From: Porphyrobacter sp. CACIAM 03H1
GTDB taxonomy: Bacteria; Pseudomonadota; Alphaproteobacteria; Sphingomonadales; Sphingomonadaceae
Assembly: GCF_002215495.1 (NCBI RefSeq)
Contig: NZ_CP021378.1
Location: 1,362,564 to 1,426,563 of the forward strand
Direction of reading: 5' to 3'
DNA length: 64,000 bases
The notes beneath the pieces are model-generated. The model worked only from the letters and a program-made list of their open reading frames with translations, did no database searches and was not told where the DNA came from. Shown piece by piece: positions 46,854-56,632 of the stretch. Both the position numbers and the translations under genes were made by a program. Numbering within the stretch: the stretch's first letter is position 1; each line of letters starts with the position of its first letter.

Positions 46854-46905
46854 TCCGGTCGCCGTCCGGGCCTCGGCCTGGCGCACAGGTGTTGAAATGT
46901 CGGAT

Positions 46906-46932
46906 GCCCGGGGCCTTCATGAGGTCTCGGGC
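46906..46932 (+). terminator. Terminator-like hairpin after the BI-1 gene
   Basis: GCCCGGGGCCT and AGGTCTCGGGC form an imperfect stem around a TCATG loop, followed by ATTTGCATT. It lies 52 bp past the BI-1 stop. The T-run is weak. Confidence 0.45.
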
Positions 46933-47049
46933 ATTTGCATTGCTGTCCGGCGCGGCTATCGCGGGCGCTTCAGGCTGGAGCAAGCCGGGGGCGCGCATTG
47001 TCGCCCCGGAGCGGCTGGCACAACCCGCAGCAGGAGAGAGATACCCCCG

Positions 47050-47973
47050 ATGAGCGCGGCCTCGCATACCCCGACCCGTCCCGATGCCCGTGGCACCACC
47101 ACGCGCACCCCCTTCGGCCTCGCGATCACCACGCTGGCAGCCGGCGGCGCGCTACTGGCCGCCTGCGCCACCCCGGCACCGCCGCCGCCGCCGCCCCCGC
47201 CGCCCCCGCCGCCGCCGGTGGTCGAGGCCGTGCCCTATCGCCCGCTGCCGCCCGGAGGGGCGCATTACGTGATGGACCTCCCCGCCAAGGGCCCCGACGG
47301 GCGGCGCATCACGGTCAATTCGAACCTCACGAACGACCAGCTGGTCTGGAACCTGCGCTCTGCCTGGAACGTCGCTGCGCTCAACTGCCTCGCCCCCGAA
47401 TACGAGCCGATCCTGCAAGGCTACCGCGCGTTCCTGACGAAGAACGTCCGATCGCTGAAGGCGGTCAACGACCGGCTCGAGAAGACCTATGCCAGCCGTC
47501 ACCGCACCCGCCGCGATGCGATCGTGGCGCGCGACGGCTACACCACGCAGGTCTACAATTTCTTCGCCGAGCCGGCCGCGCGCGCCGGGTTCTGCCGCGC
47601 CGCGCTCGACATGGCGAACCGCGCGCTGGCCGCCCCGCCGACCGATCCCCTCGCCTTTGCGCAGGGCAATTTCGACGGTCTGCTGCTGCCCTTCGAGCAG
47701 TTCTTCGATGAATACGAGGGCTACCAGCGCGCCTCTGCGGAATGGGACGCGAAGTGGGGCGCGCAGTACGGCCCCTCCCAGCCCGGCTGGGTTGCGGTGC
47801 AGCAGCACCGCGCCGGGGCCGTGGCCGCCGGGCAAGGGCCTGCGGCGCAAACCGTGATCGATCCGGTCACGGGCCTCCCCGTGCCGGTCATCCCGGTCAA
47901 CGAGGGCGTCACCTCGCAGCCGGTGGTCCAGCCGATCGCGCCTGCCACCGCCAACCCGCCGCGCAAGCCCTAA
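47050..47973 (+). CDS. Polyproline lipoprotein of unknown function
   Basis: A 307-residue lipoprotein: lipobox LLAAC with Cys39, then a run of 13 prolines (44-56). The body holds [35 protein letters not shown] and a coiled [27 protein letters not shown] segment. I know this type as a conserved hypothetical protein of sphingomonads but cannot assign an activity. The tail is Pro/Val rich ([12 protein letters not shown]). AGGAGAGAG precedes the ATG. The poly-Pro run would span part of the periplasm or slow translation. Confidence 0.8.
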   Translation: MSAASHTPTRPDARGTTTRTPFGLAITTLAAGGALLAACATPAPPPPPPPPPPPPPVVEAVPYRPLPPGGAHYVMDLPAKGPDGRRITVNSNLTNDQLVWNLRSAWNVAALNCLAPEYEPILQGYRAFLTKNVRSLKAVNDRLEKTYASRHRTRRDAIVARDGYTTQVYNFFAEPAARAGFCRAALDMANRALAAPPTDPLAFAQGNFDGLLLPFEQFFDEYEGYQRASAEWDAKWGAQYGPSQPGWVAVQQHRAGAVAAGQGPAAQTVIDPVTGLPVPVIPVNEGVTSQPVVQPIAPATANPPRKP

Positions 47974-47995
47974 TGCGGGCACCCGCGCGGCGCAA

Positions 47996-48018
47996 AATCG
48001 CCGTTGCACGCGGCGATT
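47996..48018. terminator. Terminator-like hairpin after the lipoprotein gene
   Basis: AATCGCCG (47996-48003) and CGGCGATT (48011-48018) pair perfectly around a seven-base loop, with A-run before and CTT after. Confidence 0.6.
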
Positions 48019-48084
48019 CTTCCCGCTAATGCGCGCGCTCGCCCGCTCCCCCACGGGGTGTGCGGCGGGCGCGAAAACTGGAAC

Positions 48085-48157
<73 letters not shown>

Positions 48158-48160
<3 letters not shown>

Positions 48161-48186
48161 GTTTTCTAGCTTCGCCAGAAAACTGG
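48158..48186 (+). terminator. tRNA terminator hairpin
   Basis: CCAGTTTTCT (48158-48167) and AGAAAACTGG (48177-48186) form a perfect 10-bp stem that begins with the tRNA CCA end and is followed by ATTGTTTGTTTTC. A second perfect hairpin, GGCGGAC/GTCCGCC (48217-48234), lies 30 bp further and may be a backup. From there to about 48344 I see nothing else. Confidence 0.75.
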
Positions 48187-48344
48187 ATTGTTTGTTTTCG
48201 CCCTCAAGCGCCGGGCGGCGGACATCCGTCCGCCTTGGCTTTCTCGCAAAGGCTCGGGCGCGCGTTCGCGCTTGCGGCCTTACGGGCCGACACAGTGCCT
48301 TCGTCGAACACTGTTCTTTACATCACTTGCCGTCAGCCGAACCT

Positions 48345-48530
48345 GACGTTATCCACGCTCCCGCGCCAAGGTAACGGGAATGCGGTGCAAATCCGCAGCT
48401 GTCCCTGCAACTGTAAGCGGTGAGTGTGGGGTGCGCTCCCTTTTCGAAGGGCAGCCACTGGGGGTCTTCGGGCCATCCGGGAAGGCGAGCATCCCATGCG
48501 GCGATCCGTGAGCCAGGAGACCGACCGGGG
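48345..48530 (+). promoter_or_regulatory. Cobalamin (B12) riboswitch
   Basis: The conserved core is clear: GGTAACGGGAATGCGGTGCA (48371-48390), then CTGTCCCTGCAACTGTAAGC (48399-48418), the B12 box GCCACTGG (48452-48459), and the 3' half with GGGAAGGCGAGC (48479-48490) and GAGCCAGGAGACC (48510-48522). The outer boundaries are approximate. It precedes btuB in the sense orientation, so adenosylcobalamin should switch the operon off. Confidence 0.95.
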
Positions 48531-48602
48531 CGTGTCGCTCTTTGCTTGGTTCAGGGGTTGGCCAGGCGCGGAAACAGACTTTCGTTGTGAGCGACATCGC
48601 CG

Positions 48603-48626
48603 GGCTGTGGGGGCTTCCCCGCAGCC
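48603..48626 (+). promoter_or_regulatory. Hairpin between riboswitch and btuB (possible expression platform)
   Basis: GGCTGTGGGG (48603-48612) and CCCCGCAGCC (48617-48626) form a 10-bp stem (one G-T pair) around GCTT. It lies 28 bp before the btuB GTG and could be part of the switch that exposes or hides the ribosome site. It lacks a T-run, so a translational effect is more likely than termination. Confidence 0.45.
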
Positions 48627-48654
48627 ACCATGTTGCTTGTGACGGGAGGAATCC

Positions 48655-50595
48655 GTGAAGAATTCTGCATTGCTGGGAAGCGTCGCTGCGGCGGCGCTGG
48701 TTTGGGCTGCGCCTGCTTTGGCGCAGGACGAGGACGCGGTGTGCGTCGATGGCTGCCGGGACGGGAACCCGGCACTCGAGGAGCCCATCCTCGTGACGGC
48801 CAGCCGCGGTGAGGGGGTGAGCGTCAGGGCCTACAACGGCGCCTACACGATCATCACCGCCGAAGCGCTCGAACAGCGCCAGACCCGCGACATCGCCGAC
48901 GTGCTGCGCGATGTTCCCGGCGTGGCGGTCGCGGGCGTGGCAGGGCAGACCCAGATCCGCCTGCGCGGCAGCGAGGCCAACCATGTCCTCGTGCTGGTCG
49001 ACGGGATCGAGGTCTCCGATCCCTTCGCGGGGGAGTTCGATATCGGCACGCTTCAGGCCGATATCGGCGCGCGGCTCGAGGTGCTGCGCGGGCCGCAGTC
49101 CGCGCTCTACGGCCCCGACGCGATCGGCGGCGTCGTCGCCTATGAAAGCGCCGGCGGGCGCGACGTGCCGGGCCTCGCCGCAAGGGTCGAGGGCGGGACG
49201 CAGGGCACGGTGAACGGCGCGGTCCGATATGGCGCGGCGGGCGATGCTTGGGAGGCGGCGCTCTCCGCCGTGGTCGTCAGCACCGACGGCCAACCCAACG
49301 CGCGCGGCGGCACCCGCGATATCGGGCGCGACAGCTACACCCTTGCGGGCAAGGGCAGTGTGGACGTGGCGGACGGCCTGCAGCTGCGCGCCGCCGCCCG
49401 CTTCATCCGCACCGAGGGTCTGTTCAACGATCAGGACTTCAACCCGGCAAGCCCGACCTTCGGCCTCGTGATCGACTCACCCCGGACGCGCTTCACCAAC
49501 GAGGCGGTCTACGCCCTCGTCGGTGCGCGGGCCGAGGCGCTGGACGGGCGCTGGACCCATGATCTCTCGGCCCAGATCGCTGACATCACCCGCGACACCT
49601 TCGGGCCGTTCGGGCGCTCCAATTCCTCCGAAGGCGACCGCGTCAAGGCGTCCTATGTCAGCGCGCTGAGGCTGGCGGATCGGCACAACCTCACCTTCGC
49701 CGCCGATTACGAGGTCGAGGGCTTCCGCAACGCCACGCCCGGCGGCTTCGTCTTCGACGAACGGCGCGAGATCGAGCAGGTCGGGCTGGTCGGCGAATAT
49801 CGCTACAGCGGAGCGGCCTTCGATCTCTCCGCCGCGCTGCGCCACGACATCAACGACCTGTTCCAGGACGCCACCACCTTCCGCGTCGGCGCGGGCTGGC
49901 GCCTGACGGAAACCACCCGGCTGCGCGCGGCGGCGGGGAGCGGGGTCAAGAACCCCGGCTTCTTCGAGCTCTACGGCTTCGTCGACGGACGCTTCATCGG
50001 CAATGCCGCATTGCGTCCCGAGAAGTCGACGGGGTGGGAAGTGGGCCTCGACCAGCAGATCGGCGACAGTGCCAGCGTGGCGGTCACATATTTCGACAGC
50101 GAGCTGGAGGGCGAGATCTTCACCACCTTCCCGCCGCCGGCCTTCATCGCGACCCCCGCCAACCGCCTCACGGAAAGCCGGCAGCGGGGGGTGGAAGTGT
50201 CGCTCAGCGCGCGGCTGAGCCCTCAGTGGAGCCTCGATGCCGCCTACAGCTACCTCGATGCTCAGGAGAACGGACGGGAGGAGGTGCGCCGGCCGGACCA
50301 CATTGCCAGCGCGGCGCTCACCTGGACCGCGCCGGGCGATGCCGCCTCGGCGACGCTGGTGGTGCGCCACAACGGCGCGGCGCTCGACGATGCCTTCACC
50401 GATCCGAGCTTCCGCCCGGTGCGGGTGCAGCTGGACGACTACACCCTCGTGAACCTCAACGCCCGGGTGAAGCTGACCGACCGCATCAGCGGCTTCGCGC
50501 GGGTCGATAACCTGCTGGGCGAGGAATACGAGCAGGTCTTCAGCTTCGTCTCGCCCGGCCGCTCGGCAGCCGTGGGCGTCGAGGCGCGGTTCTGA
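48655..50595 (+). CDS. btuB: TonB-dependent cobalamin receptor
   Basis: A 646-residue outer-membrane receptor. Signal peptide 1-24 (ALAQ), a TonB box-like EPILVTAS near residue 45, a plug domain (TRDIADVLRDVPGVAVAGV, QIRLRGSEANHVLVLVDGIE) and a 22-strand barrel ending in VEARF. It resembles the vitamin B12 receptor BtuB, and the riboswitch in front makes cobalamin the substrate. GTG at 48655 has GGAGG five bases upstream. It is the first gene of a three-gene operon. Confidence 0.94.
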   Translation: MKNSALLGSVAAAALVWAAPALAQDEDAVCVDGCRDGNPALEEPILVTASRGEGVSVRAYNGAYTIITAEALEQRQTRDIADVLRDVPGVAVAGVAGQTQIRLRGSEANHVLVLVDGIEVSDPFAGEFDIGTLQADIGARLEVLRGPQSALYGPDAIGGVVAYESAGGRDVPGLAARVEGGTQGTVNGAVRYGAAGDAWEAALSAVVVSTDGQPNARGGTRDIGRDSYTLAGKGSVDVADGLQLRAAARFIRTEGLFNDQDFNPASPTFGLVIDSPRTRFTNEAVYALVGARAEALDGRWTHDLSAQIADITRDTFGPFGRSNSSEGDRVKASYVSALRLADRHNLTFAADYEVEGFRNATPGGFVFDERREIEQVGLVGEYRYSGAAFDLSAALRHDINDLFQDATTFRVGAGWRLTETTRLRAAAGSGVKNPGFFELYGFVDGRFIGNAALRPEKSTGWEVGLDQQIGDSASVAVTYFDSELEGEIFTTFPPPAFIATPANRLTESRQRGVEVSLSARLSPQWSLDAAYSYLDAQENGREEVRRPDHIASAALTWTAPGDAASATLVVRHNGAALDDAFTDPSFRPVRVQLDDYTLVNLNARVKLTDRISGFARVDNLLGEEYEQVFSFVSPGRSAAVGVEARF

Positions 50596-50609
50596 CGGGA
50601 GGCGCGGAC

Positions 50610-51116
50610 ATGACCGGACTTCACAAGTCGCTCACGCCGCTGGCGCTCCCCGCAATCCTTGCCGCGACGACACTGAGCGGCACGGTGGTGCTCGCCTGCA
50701 TGATGCCCTTCGCGGCCATCGCCACCATCGCCGCGCTCGCCATGCCGGGGCGGCGCGGGCTGGCGAGCGTGGCGGGGTGCTGGCTCGGCAACCAGGTGCT
50801 CGGCTTCGGACTCATGGGCTTCCCGTGGGACGGGCCGACCTTTGCCGCGGGTCTCTCGCTGCTCGCCTCGAGCCTCGTCGCCTACGCGGCAGCAAGGGCT
50901 GTCAGGGGAGGGCCGATCCTCGCCTTCCTCGCCGCCTTCGCGGCGTTCGAGCTGAGCCTTTTCGCCTATGCGCTGCCGTTCGGCGACCCGGCGCTGTTCG
51001 CGCCGGAGATCGCCGGGCTGATCGCACTGAATGACGCGCTGTGGTTCGCGGGGCTGTGGCTCGGCTGGCAGGTGCTCGCACGCATCCCCGGGCTGGAGGC
51101 CTCGCAGGCGCGATGA
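50610..51116 (+). CDS. Small membrane protein of the B12 operon, candidate cobalamin permease
   Basis: A 168-residue hydrophobic protein with five or six predicted helices (about 11-46, 52-72, 78-94, 98-122, 133-157). It lies between btuB and a BtuF-like gene, under the same riboswitch, overlapping the latter by four bases. Two cysteines are in or near helices (Cys30 in VVLACMMPF, Cys57 in VAGCWLG). It is not a BtuC permease, which is about 330 residues with ten helices. Small S-component-like cobalamin transporters (BtuM) have this size and a functional cysteine, so it may be a BtuM-like or new permease; I see no clear sequence match. Start has GGGAGGCG upstream. Confidence 0.75.
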   Translation: MTGLHKSLTPLALPAILAATTLSGTVVLACMMPFAAIATIAALAMPGRRGLASVAGCWLGNQVLGFGLMGFPWDGPTFAAGLSLLASSLVAYAAARAVRGGPILAFLAAFAAFELSLFAYALPFGDPALFAPEIAGLIALNDALWFAGLWLGWQVLARIPGLEASQAR

Positions 51117-52027
51117 ACCCGCCGATCAGGATCGTCTCGCTGCTTCCCAGCGCCACCGAGATCGCGGTGGCGCTGGGATTGCAGGAAAACCTCGTCGGCC
51201 GATCGCACGAATGCGACTTTCCCCCGGCGGTGAAGGCGCTGCCCGTCTGCACCTCGACCAAGCTGGAGAAGGGCCTGACCTCGCAAGCCATCGAGGACCG
51301 GGTCAAAGCGATCGTCGAGAAGGGCCTGTCGGTCTATGATGTCGATGCTGCCCTGCTGAAATCGCTGAAGCCCGACGTCATCCTCACGCAGGCCCAGTGC
51401 GCCGTCTGCGCGGTGACACCCGCCGATCTGGAAGAGGCGCTGGCGAGTTGGGTGGGGACGCCGCCCGTGCTGGTGTCGCTCGCACCCGACGATCTGGCGG
51501 ACGTGTTCGGCGATCTCCAGCGCGTGGCCGAGGCGGCAGGCGTGCCCGAGCGCGCCGCCGAGGCGGCGGCGCGGATGCGGGAGGGGTTCGGCGCGCTCCC
51601 CGCTGCCCCGGCCGTTCGCCCGACCATGCTCGCGGTCGAGTGGATCCAGCCGCTGATGGTCGCCGGCAACTGGGTGCCCGAACTCGTCACCGCCGCCGGG
51701 GCCGAGCCGCTGCTCGCCGCGCCCGGGGTCCATTCGCACTGGATCGATACGCAAGCGGTCGTCGCTGCCGATCCCGACATTATCGTGCTCATGCCCTGCG
51801 GCTACCAGCTCGCCCAGACCCTGCCCGAAGCCCGCGCGCTTCTCGCCGGGGAGCCTTGGCGAAGCCTCAGGGCGGTGCGCGAGGGGCGGGTCTATGCGGT
51901 CGACGGCCACCACCTGTTCAACCGCCCCGGACCGCGGCTGGTGGAGAGCGCCGAGGTGCTCGCCTGCCTGATCCACACGCCGGACGCGGTGCCGGACCAC
52001 CTCGCGCCTTTCATCGCGCGGCTCTGA
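51113..52027 (+). CDS. Cobalamin-binding BtuF-like protein without signal peptide
   Basis: A 304-residue COG0614-type substrate-binding protein. It starts directly with the family motif RIVSLLPSATEIAVALGL and has VGRSHECDFPPAV, then a second lobe with LAVEWIQPLMVAGNWVPEL and PDIIVLMPCGYQ. No signal peptide or lipobox precedes the first strand, so it is predicted to be cytoplasmic, unlike true BtuF. Such signal-less homologues are common and their role is not established; intracellular B12 binding or handling is one idea. It is coupled to the membrane-protein gene (ATGA). Confidence 0.88.
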   Translation: MNPPIRIVSLLPSATEIAVALGLQENLVGRSHECDFPPAVKALPVCTSTKLEKGLTSQAIEDRVKAIVEKGLSVYDVDAALLKSLKPDVILTQAQCAVCAVTPADLEEALASWVGTPPVLVSLAPDDLADVFGDLQRVAEAAGVPERAAEAAARMREGFGALPAAPAVRPTMLAVEWIQPLMVAGNWVPELVTAAGAEPLLAAPGVHSHWIDTQAVVAADPDIIVLMPCGYQLAQTLPEARALLAGEPWRSLRAVREGRVYAVDGHHLFNRPGPRLVESAEVLACLIHTPDAVPDHLAPFIARL

Positions 52028-52034
52028 ACAACTT

Positions 52035-52100
52035 CCGCTCGTGTCGAGTGTAGTCGAGACACCTTGGCGATGGCCTCCCGACGTCGCGCGAGGCGAACGG
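52035..52100. repeat. Interspersed palindromic repeat, family C, copy 2 (decayed)
   Basis: CCGCTCGTGTCGAGTGTAGT at the left and CGAACGG at the right, with the middle degenerate. It lies between the B12 operon and obgE. The left arm matches the complement of the right arm of the copy at 37606-37670. Confidence 0.65.
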
Positions 52101-52150
52101 AGTGTGAGCCGGGCGCCATTCCCCTCGCATTCGCAGCAGAATTTGCGTAG

Positions 52151-53236
<1,086 letters not shown>

Positions 53237-53262
53237 TCTGACGCGATGCTGACGCAGCACCC

Positions 53263-54378
53263 ATGAAGAATTTGGCCGACATCACCACCGCGCGGCGGAT
53301 CGTCGTCAAGATCGGTTCTGCGCTGCTGGTCGGCGGCGGAAGCCCGCGGGCGGAGTGGCTGGCGCAGATGGCGGCGGACCTTGCGGCGCTGCGCCGCAAT
53401 GGCGCGCAGGTGATCGTGGTGAGCTCGGGCGCGATCGCGCTGGGCGCGGCGCGGCTGGGGCTGGCAAAGGGCGGGCGCGGGAGCCTCGCGGACGCGCAGG
53501 CCGCCGCTGCCGTGGGCCAGATCGCGCTCGCCGACCTGTGGAGCCGTGCGCTCGGGGGCCAGGGGATCACGGCGGCGCAGATGCTGTTGACCCTCGGCGA
53601 TCTCGAAGACCGGCGGCGCTATCTCAATGCCGCCGCGACGCTCGACCGGCTGCTCGAGGCGGGGGTGATACCCGTCATCAACGAGAACGATTCGGTCGCC
53701 ACCGAGGAAATCCGCTTCGGCGACAATGATCGCCTCGCCGCCCGCGTGGCGCAGGCGGCCAATGCCGATCTGGTGCTGCTGCTGTCGGACGTGGACGGCC
53801 TCTACGACCGCGACCCGCGCGAGGATGGTGCAACGCTGGTGCCCGTGGTCGAAGCCGTGACGCCGGAGGTGATGGCGATGGCGAGCGGGGCATCGTCCTC
53901 GGGCCTCGGCTCGGGGGGGATGGTCTCGAAGCTCCAGGCCGCGCAGATCGCGATCCGCGCCGGCATCGCGCTCGGCATCCTCAACGGGACGCACGAGGCC
54001 CCGATCGCCCATGCTCTCGCAGCGGGAACCGGGACGCTGTTCCTGCCGGTAAGCGCCGCCTCGGCCCGCAAGGCGTGGCTCGGCGGGCGGTTGGCGCCTG
54101 CGGGCGAATTGCGCGTCGACACGGGCTGCGCCGCGGCCTTGAAGGGTGGGGCGAGCCTGCTGGCTGCGGGTGTCGTGGGCGTATCCGGCACCTTCCGCCG
54201 CGGCGATCTGGTGAGCGTCCTGAGCCTCAAGGGCGAACGTCTCGCGCAGGGCCTTGCCGAATACGACGCCGCCGAGGTGCAGCTGATCGCCGGCAAGCGC
54301 GCCGAGGATCAGGCCGAGCGCCTCGGCTATGCGCCGCGCTCCTGCGTCATCCACCGCGACCACATGGTGCTGCTGTGA
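53263..54378 (+). CDS. proB: Glutamate 5-kinase
   Basis: A 371-residue enzyme that phosphorylates glutamate, the first committed step of proline synthesis. The amino acid kinase domain (about 1-260) has VVKIGSALLVGGG, VIVVSSGAIALG, VINENDSVATEEIRFGDND and GTGGM-like SGLGSGGMVSKL, followed by a PUA domain (about 275-370). It is coupled to the next gene (GTGA). obgE-proB order is common in alphaproteobacteria. Confidence 0.97.
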   Translation: MKNLADITTARRIVVKIGSALLVGGGSPRAEWLAQMAADLAALRRNGAQVIVVSSGAIALGAARLGLAKGGRGSLADAQAAAAVGQIALADLWSRALGGQGITAAQMLLTLGDLEDRRRYLNAAATLDRLLEAGVIPVINENDSVATEEIRFGDNDRLAARVAQAANADLVLLLSDVDGLYDRDPREDGATLVPVVEAVTPEVMAMASGASSSGLGSGGMVSKLQAAQIAIRAGIALGILNGTHEAPIAHALAAGTGTLFLPVSAASARKAWLGGRLAPAGELRVDTGCAAALKGGASLLAAGVVGVSGTFRRGDLVSVLSLKGERLAQGLAEYDAAEVQLIAGKRAEDQAERLGYAPRSCVIHRDHMVLL

Positions 54379-55292
54379 GCCTTCTGGCGATCACCGGCGC
54401 GACCGGTTTCGTCGGCTCTGCGGTGCTGGCCGAGGCGCTGGCGCAGGGGCACCAGGTGCGCGCGCTGGCCCGCCGCGAACAGCCGCCGCGCGCGGGCGTC
54501 GAATGGGTGCGCGGCGATCTCGGCGACGAGGACGCGCTCGCCGCGCTGGTGCAGGGTGCGGAGGCGGTGATCCATGTCGCGGGCCTCACCAACACGCACG
54601 ATCCTGCCGAATTCGCCGTCGCCAACGTCACCGGCACTGCCAACGTGATTGCCGCCATGAAAGGGGCGGGTGTGAAGCGGCTGGTGTTCGTCTCCTCGCT
54701 CTCCGCGCGCCAGCCGGAGCTGTCGCTCTACGGCGCATCCAAGGCGAAGGCCGAGGCGCTGGTCGAGGCGAGCGGGCTCGACTGGACGACGGTGCGCCCG
54801 CCCGCCGTCTACGGCCCGCGCGATATCGACATGCTCGACCTGTTCCGTGCCGCCAAGTGGGGCGTGGTGCCGCTGCCGCCGGGCGGGGCGACCTCGATCA
54901 TCCATGCCGACGATCTCGCCGCGCTGCTCGTGGCACTCGCCGCCGGCAACGCCGCGCCGACCCGCAGGAAGGTTTATGAACCCGACGACGGGCGCGAGGG
55001 CGGGTGGAGCCACAAGGAACTCGCCGCGGCGATCGGGCGGGCGATGGGCCGGGGCAGGGTCGCCGCCCCCCACCTGCCGCGCGGCGTGCTCGAAGCCGCC
55101 GCCCGCGCCGACCGGCGCCTGCGCGGCGACAGGGCGAAGCTCACCGCCGACCGCGTAGGCTACATGTGCCACCCCAACTGGGTCGCCCGCTTCGACCGCA
55201 AGCCCCCGCCGGGCCTGTGGCAGCCGCGCATTCCGGGCGAGGAGGGGCTGAAGGCCACCGCCGACTGGTACCGGCGCGAGGGGTGGGTCTGA
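54375..55292 (+). CDS. NAD(P)-dependent epimerase/dehydratase family protein
   Basis: A 305-residue extended-SDR protein. The cofactor loop ITGATGFVGSAVL is at 6-18, and YGASKAKAE (about 120) holds the Tyr and Lys of the catalytic pair. FVSSLSARQ places the serine. It resembles NAD-dependent epimerases of the UDP-galactose 4-epimerase or NADH-ubiquinone subunit-like group, but the substrate is not clear. GTG at 54375 overlaps the proB stop. A family A repeat follows. Confidence 0.88.
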   Translation: MSLLAITGATGFVGSAVLAEALAQGHQVRALARREQPPRAGVEWVRGDLGDEDALAALVQGAEAVIHVAGLTNTHDPAEFAVANVTGTANVIAAMKGAGVKRLVFVSSLSARQPELSLYGASKAKAEALVEASGLDWTTVRPPAVYGPRDIDMLDLFRAAKWGVVPLPPGGATSIIHADDLAALLVALAAGNAAPTRRKVYEPDDGREGGWSHKELAAAIGRAMGRGRVAAPHLPRGVLEAAARADRRLRGDRAKLTADRVGYMCHPNWVARFDRKPPPGLWQPRIPGEEGLKATADWYRREGWV

Positions 55293-55305
55293 GGCGCTAT
55301 ACCCT

Positions 55306-55405
55306 CGTCATTGCGAGGAGCGTAGCGACGCGGCAATCCATGGCCCGGCCGTTGCGACAGCGGCATCTTCAATCCATGGATTGCTTCGCTGCGCTCGCAA
55401 TGACG
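55306..55405. repeat. Interspersed palindromic repeat, family A, copy 3
   Basis: A 100-bp element starting CGTCATTGCGAGGAGCGTAG and ending GCTGCGCTCGCAATGACG, with inner AATCCATGG/CCATGGATT arms. It lies between the convergent epimerase gene and cysH, six bases before the cysH stop. Confidence 0.9.
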
Positions 55406-55410
55406 AAGAC

Positions 55411-56187
55411 TTACAGGAACGGCTCCTCGCCCGGCTTGTGGATGCCGCATTCGGTCTTGTCCCAGCCCTTCCAACGCCCCGAGCGCGGGTCTTCGCCAGG
55501 CAGCACCTGCGAGGTGCAGGGCGAGCAGCCGATCGAGGGATAGCCCTGCGCGATCAGCGGGTGGCGGGGGAGGTCGTGCTGGATGAAGTAGCCCTCGATC
55601 TGCCCTGCGTCCCAGTCGATCAGCGGGTTGATCTTGAGCCGCCCCTGCGCGTCGGAGGTATCGATCTCGAAGCGCGGCAGGTTGGCGCGCGTCGCGGCCT
55701 GGAAGGCCTTCCTGCCGGTGAAGCTCGCATCATAGCCTGCCAGCGCCTTCTCGAGCGGCCTGACCTTGCGGATCTCGCAGCAGCCGTCGGGATCGTAGGA
55801 CCACCTGAGGCCGGTTTCGTCCTTCGCGGCGAGGTCCGCCGGATCGGGGGTCAGCACCACGAGGTTGAGGCCGAGGCGCTTCACCAGAAGATCGCGGTAG
55901 GCGAGCGTCTCGGCAAAGTGCTTGCCGGTGTCGAGGAACAGCACCGGCACCGTGGGGTCGACGCTGGCGACCAGATGCAGCAGCACCGCACTCTCCGCCC
56001 CGAAGCTCGAGACCACGGCAAGGTCGCCCGCCAGCCGATCGCGGATCACCGCCTCGAGCATCTCCGGCGTCGAGCTGCCGCGAAACATGCGGTTGAGCCG
56101 CAAGGCGTCATGCTCGGTGAAGCGCGGCGCGAGGTCGAGGCTGTCGCGGGTGCGCGGCTTGCCGGTGAGGCCGAGTTCAGGCTTCAT
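55411..56187 (-). CDS. cysH: Adenylyl-sulfate reductase (Fe-S type, CysH)
   Basis: A 258-residue thioredoxin-dependent reductase making sulfite. The cluster cysteines CC (136-137) and CSPC (221-224) mark the assimilatory APS reductase type with a [4Fe-4S] centre, in contrast to the cluster-less PAPS reductase of E. coli. The catalytic Cys247 lies in ECGIH. VSSFGAESAVLLH and FLDTGKHFAET bind the nucleotide. ATG at 56187 lies inside the upstream DUF934 gene, overlapping by 11 bp. Confidence 0.96.
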   Translation of the reverse strand: MKPELGLTGKPRTRDSLDLAPRFTEHDALRLNRMFRGSSTPEMLEAVIRDRLAGDLAVVSSFGAESAVLLHLVASVDPTVPVLFLDTGKHFAETLAYRDLLVKRLGLNLVVLTPDPADLAAKDETGLRWSYDPDGCCEIRKVRPLEKALAGYDASFTGRKAFQAATRANLPRFEIDTSDAQGRLKINPLIDWDAGQIEGYFIQHDLPRHPLIAQGYPSIGCSPCTSQVLPGEDPRSGRWKGWDKTECGIHKPGEEPFL

Positions 56188-56632
56188 GGCGCTTGTCCGC
56201 GATGGTGCGACGGGCATCGGCGGCGCGCTGGTAGACGTTCTCCCACGTCGCGAAGGCGCGCGCGGCATCTTCCTCGTCGAGGCGCTTGTCCGGGGCGAAG
56301 CTGTCGAAGCCGCAGCGCCGCATGTGCGAGAGCTGGTCGATCAGCACCTGCCCGACCGCGCGCAGCTCGCCCGTGTAGCCTGCCTCGCGCAGGATGCGGG
56401 CCGAGGAATAGCCGCGCCCGTCGCCGAAGGCGGGGAAGTTGACCTCGACCAGCGCCAGCCGGTCGAGGAAGGGCAGCAGCACCCGCGCATCGTCGCCCGG
56501 CTCGATCCGGACGGCGGTGGCGTTGGTCTGATCGCAGCAGGAATCGACGGTGACGGCGGCGTGATCGACCGGCTCGTCGTCGCGGAAGCGGAACTGCACC
56601 TCGTCCGGGCTGGTGCCGAGATTGGTGCTCAT
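56177..56632 (-). CDS. DUF934 family protein (sulfite-reduction associated)
   Basis: A 151-residue protein of DUF934, a family regularly found between sulfite reductase and cysH. The signature LVEVNFPAFGDGRGYSSARILRE and GELRAVGQVLIDQLSHMRRCGFDSF are present. It is thought to support sulfite reduction, but the mechanism is not established. The start overlaps the RidA-like gene (ATGA). Confidence 0.9.
   Translation of the reverse strand: MSTNLGTSPDEVQFRFRDDEPVDHAAVTVDSCCDQTNATAVRIEPGDDARVLLPFLDRLALVEVNFPAFGDGRGYSSARILREAGYTGELRAVGQVLIDQLSHMRRCGFDSFAPDKRLDEEDAARAFATWENVYQRAADARRTIADKRHEA

Noticed and set aside
48349..48357. TTATCCACG as a DnaA box before btuB
   Set aside because: One base off the consensus and located within or next to the conserved start of the riboswitch.
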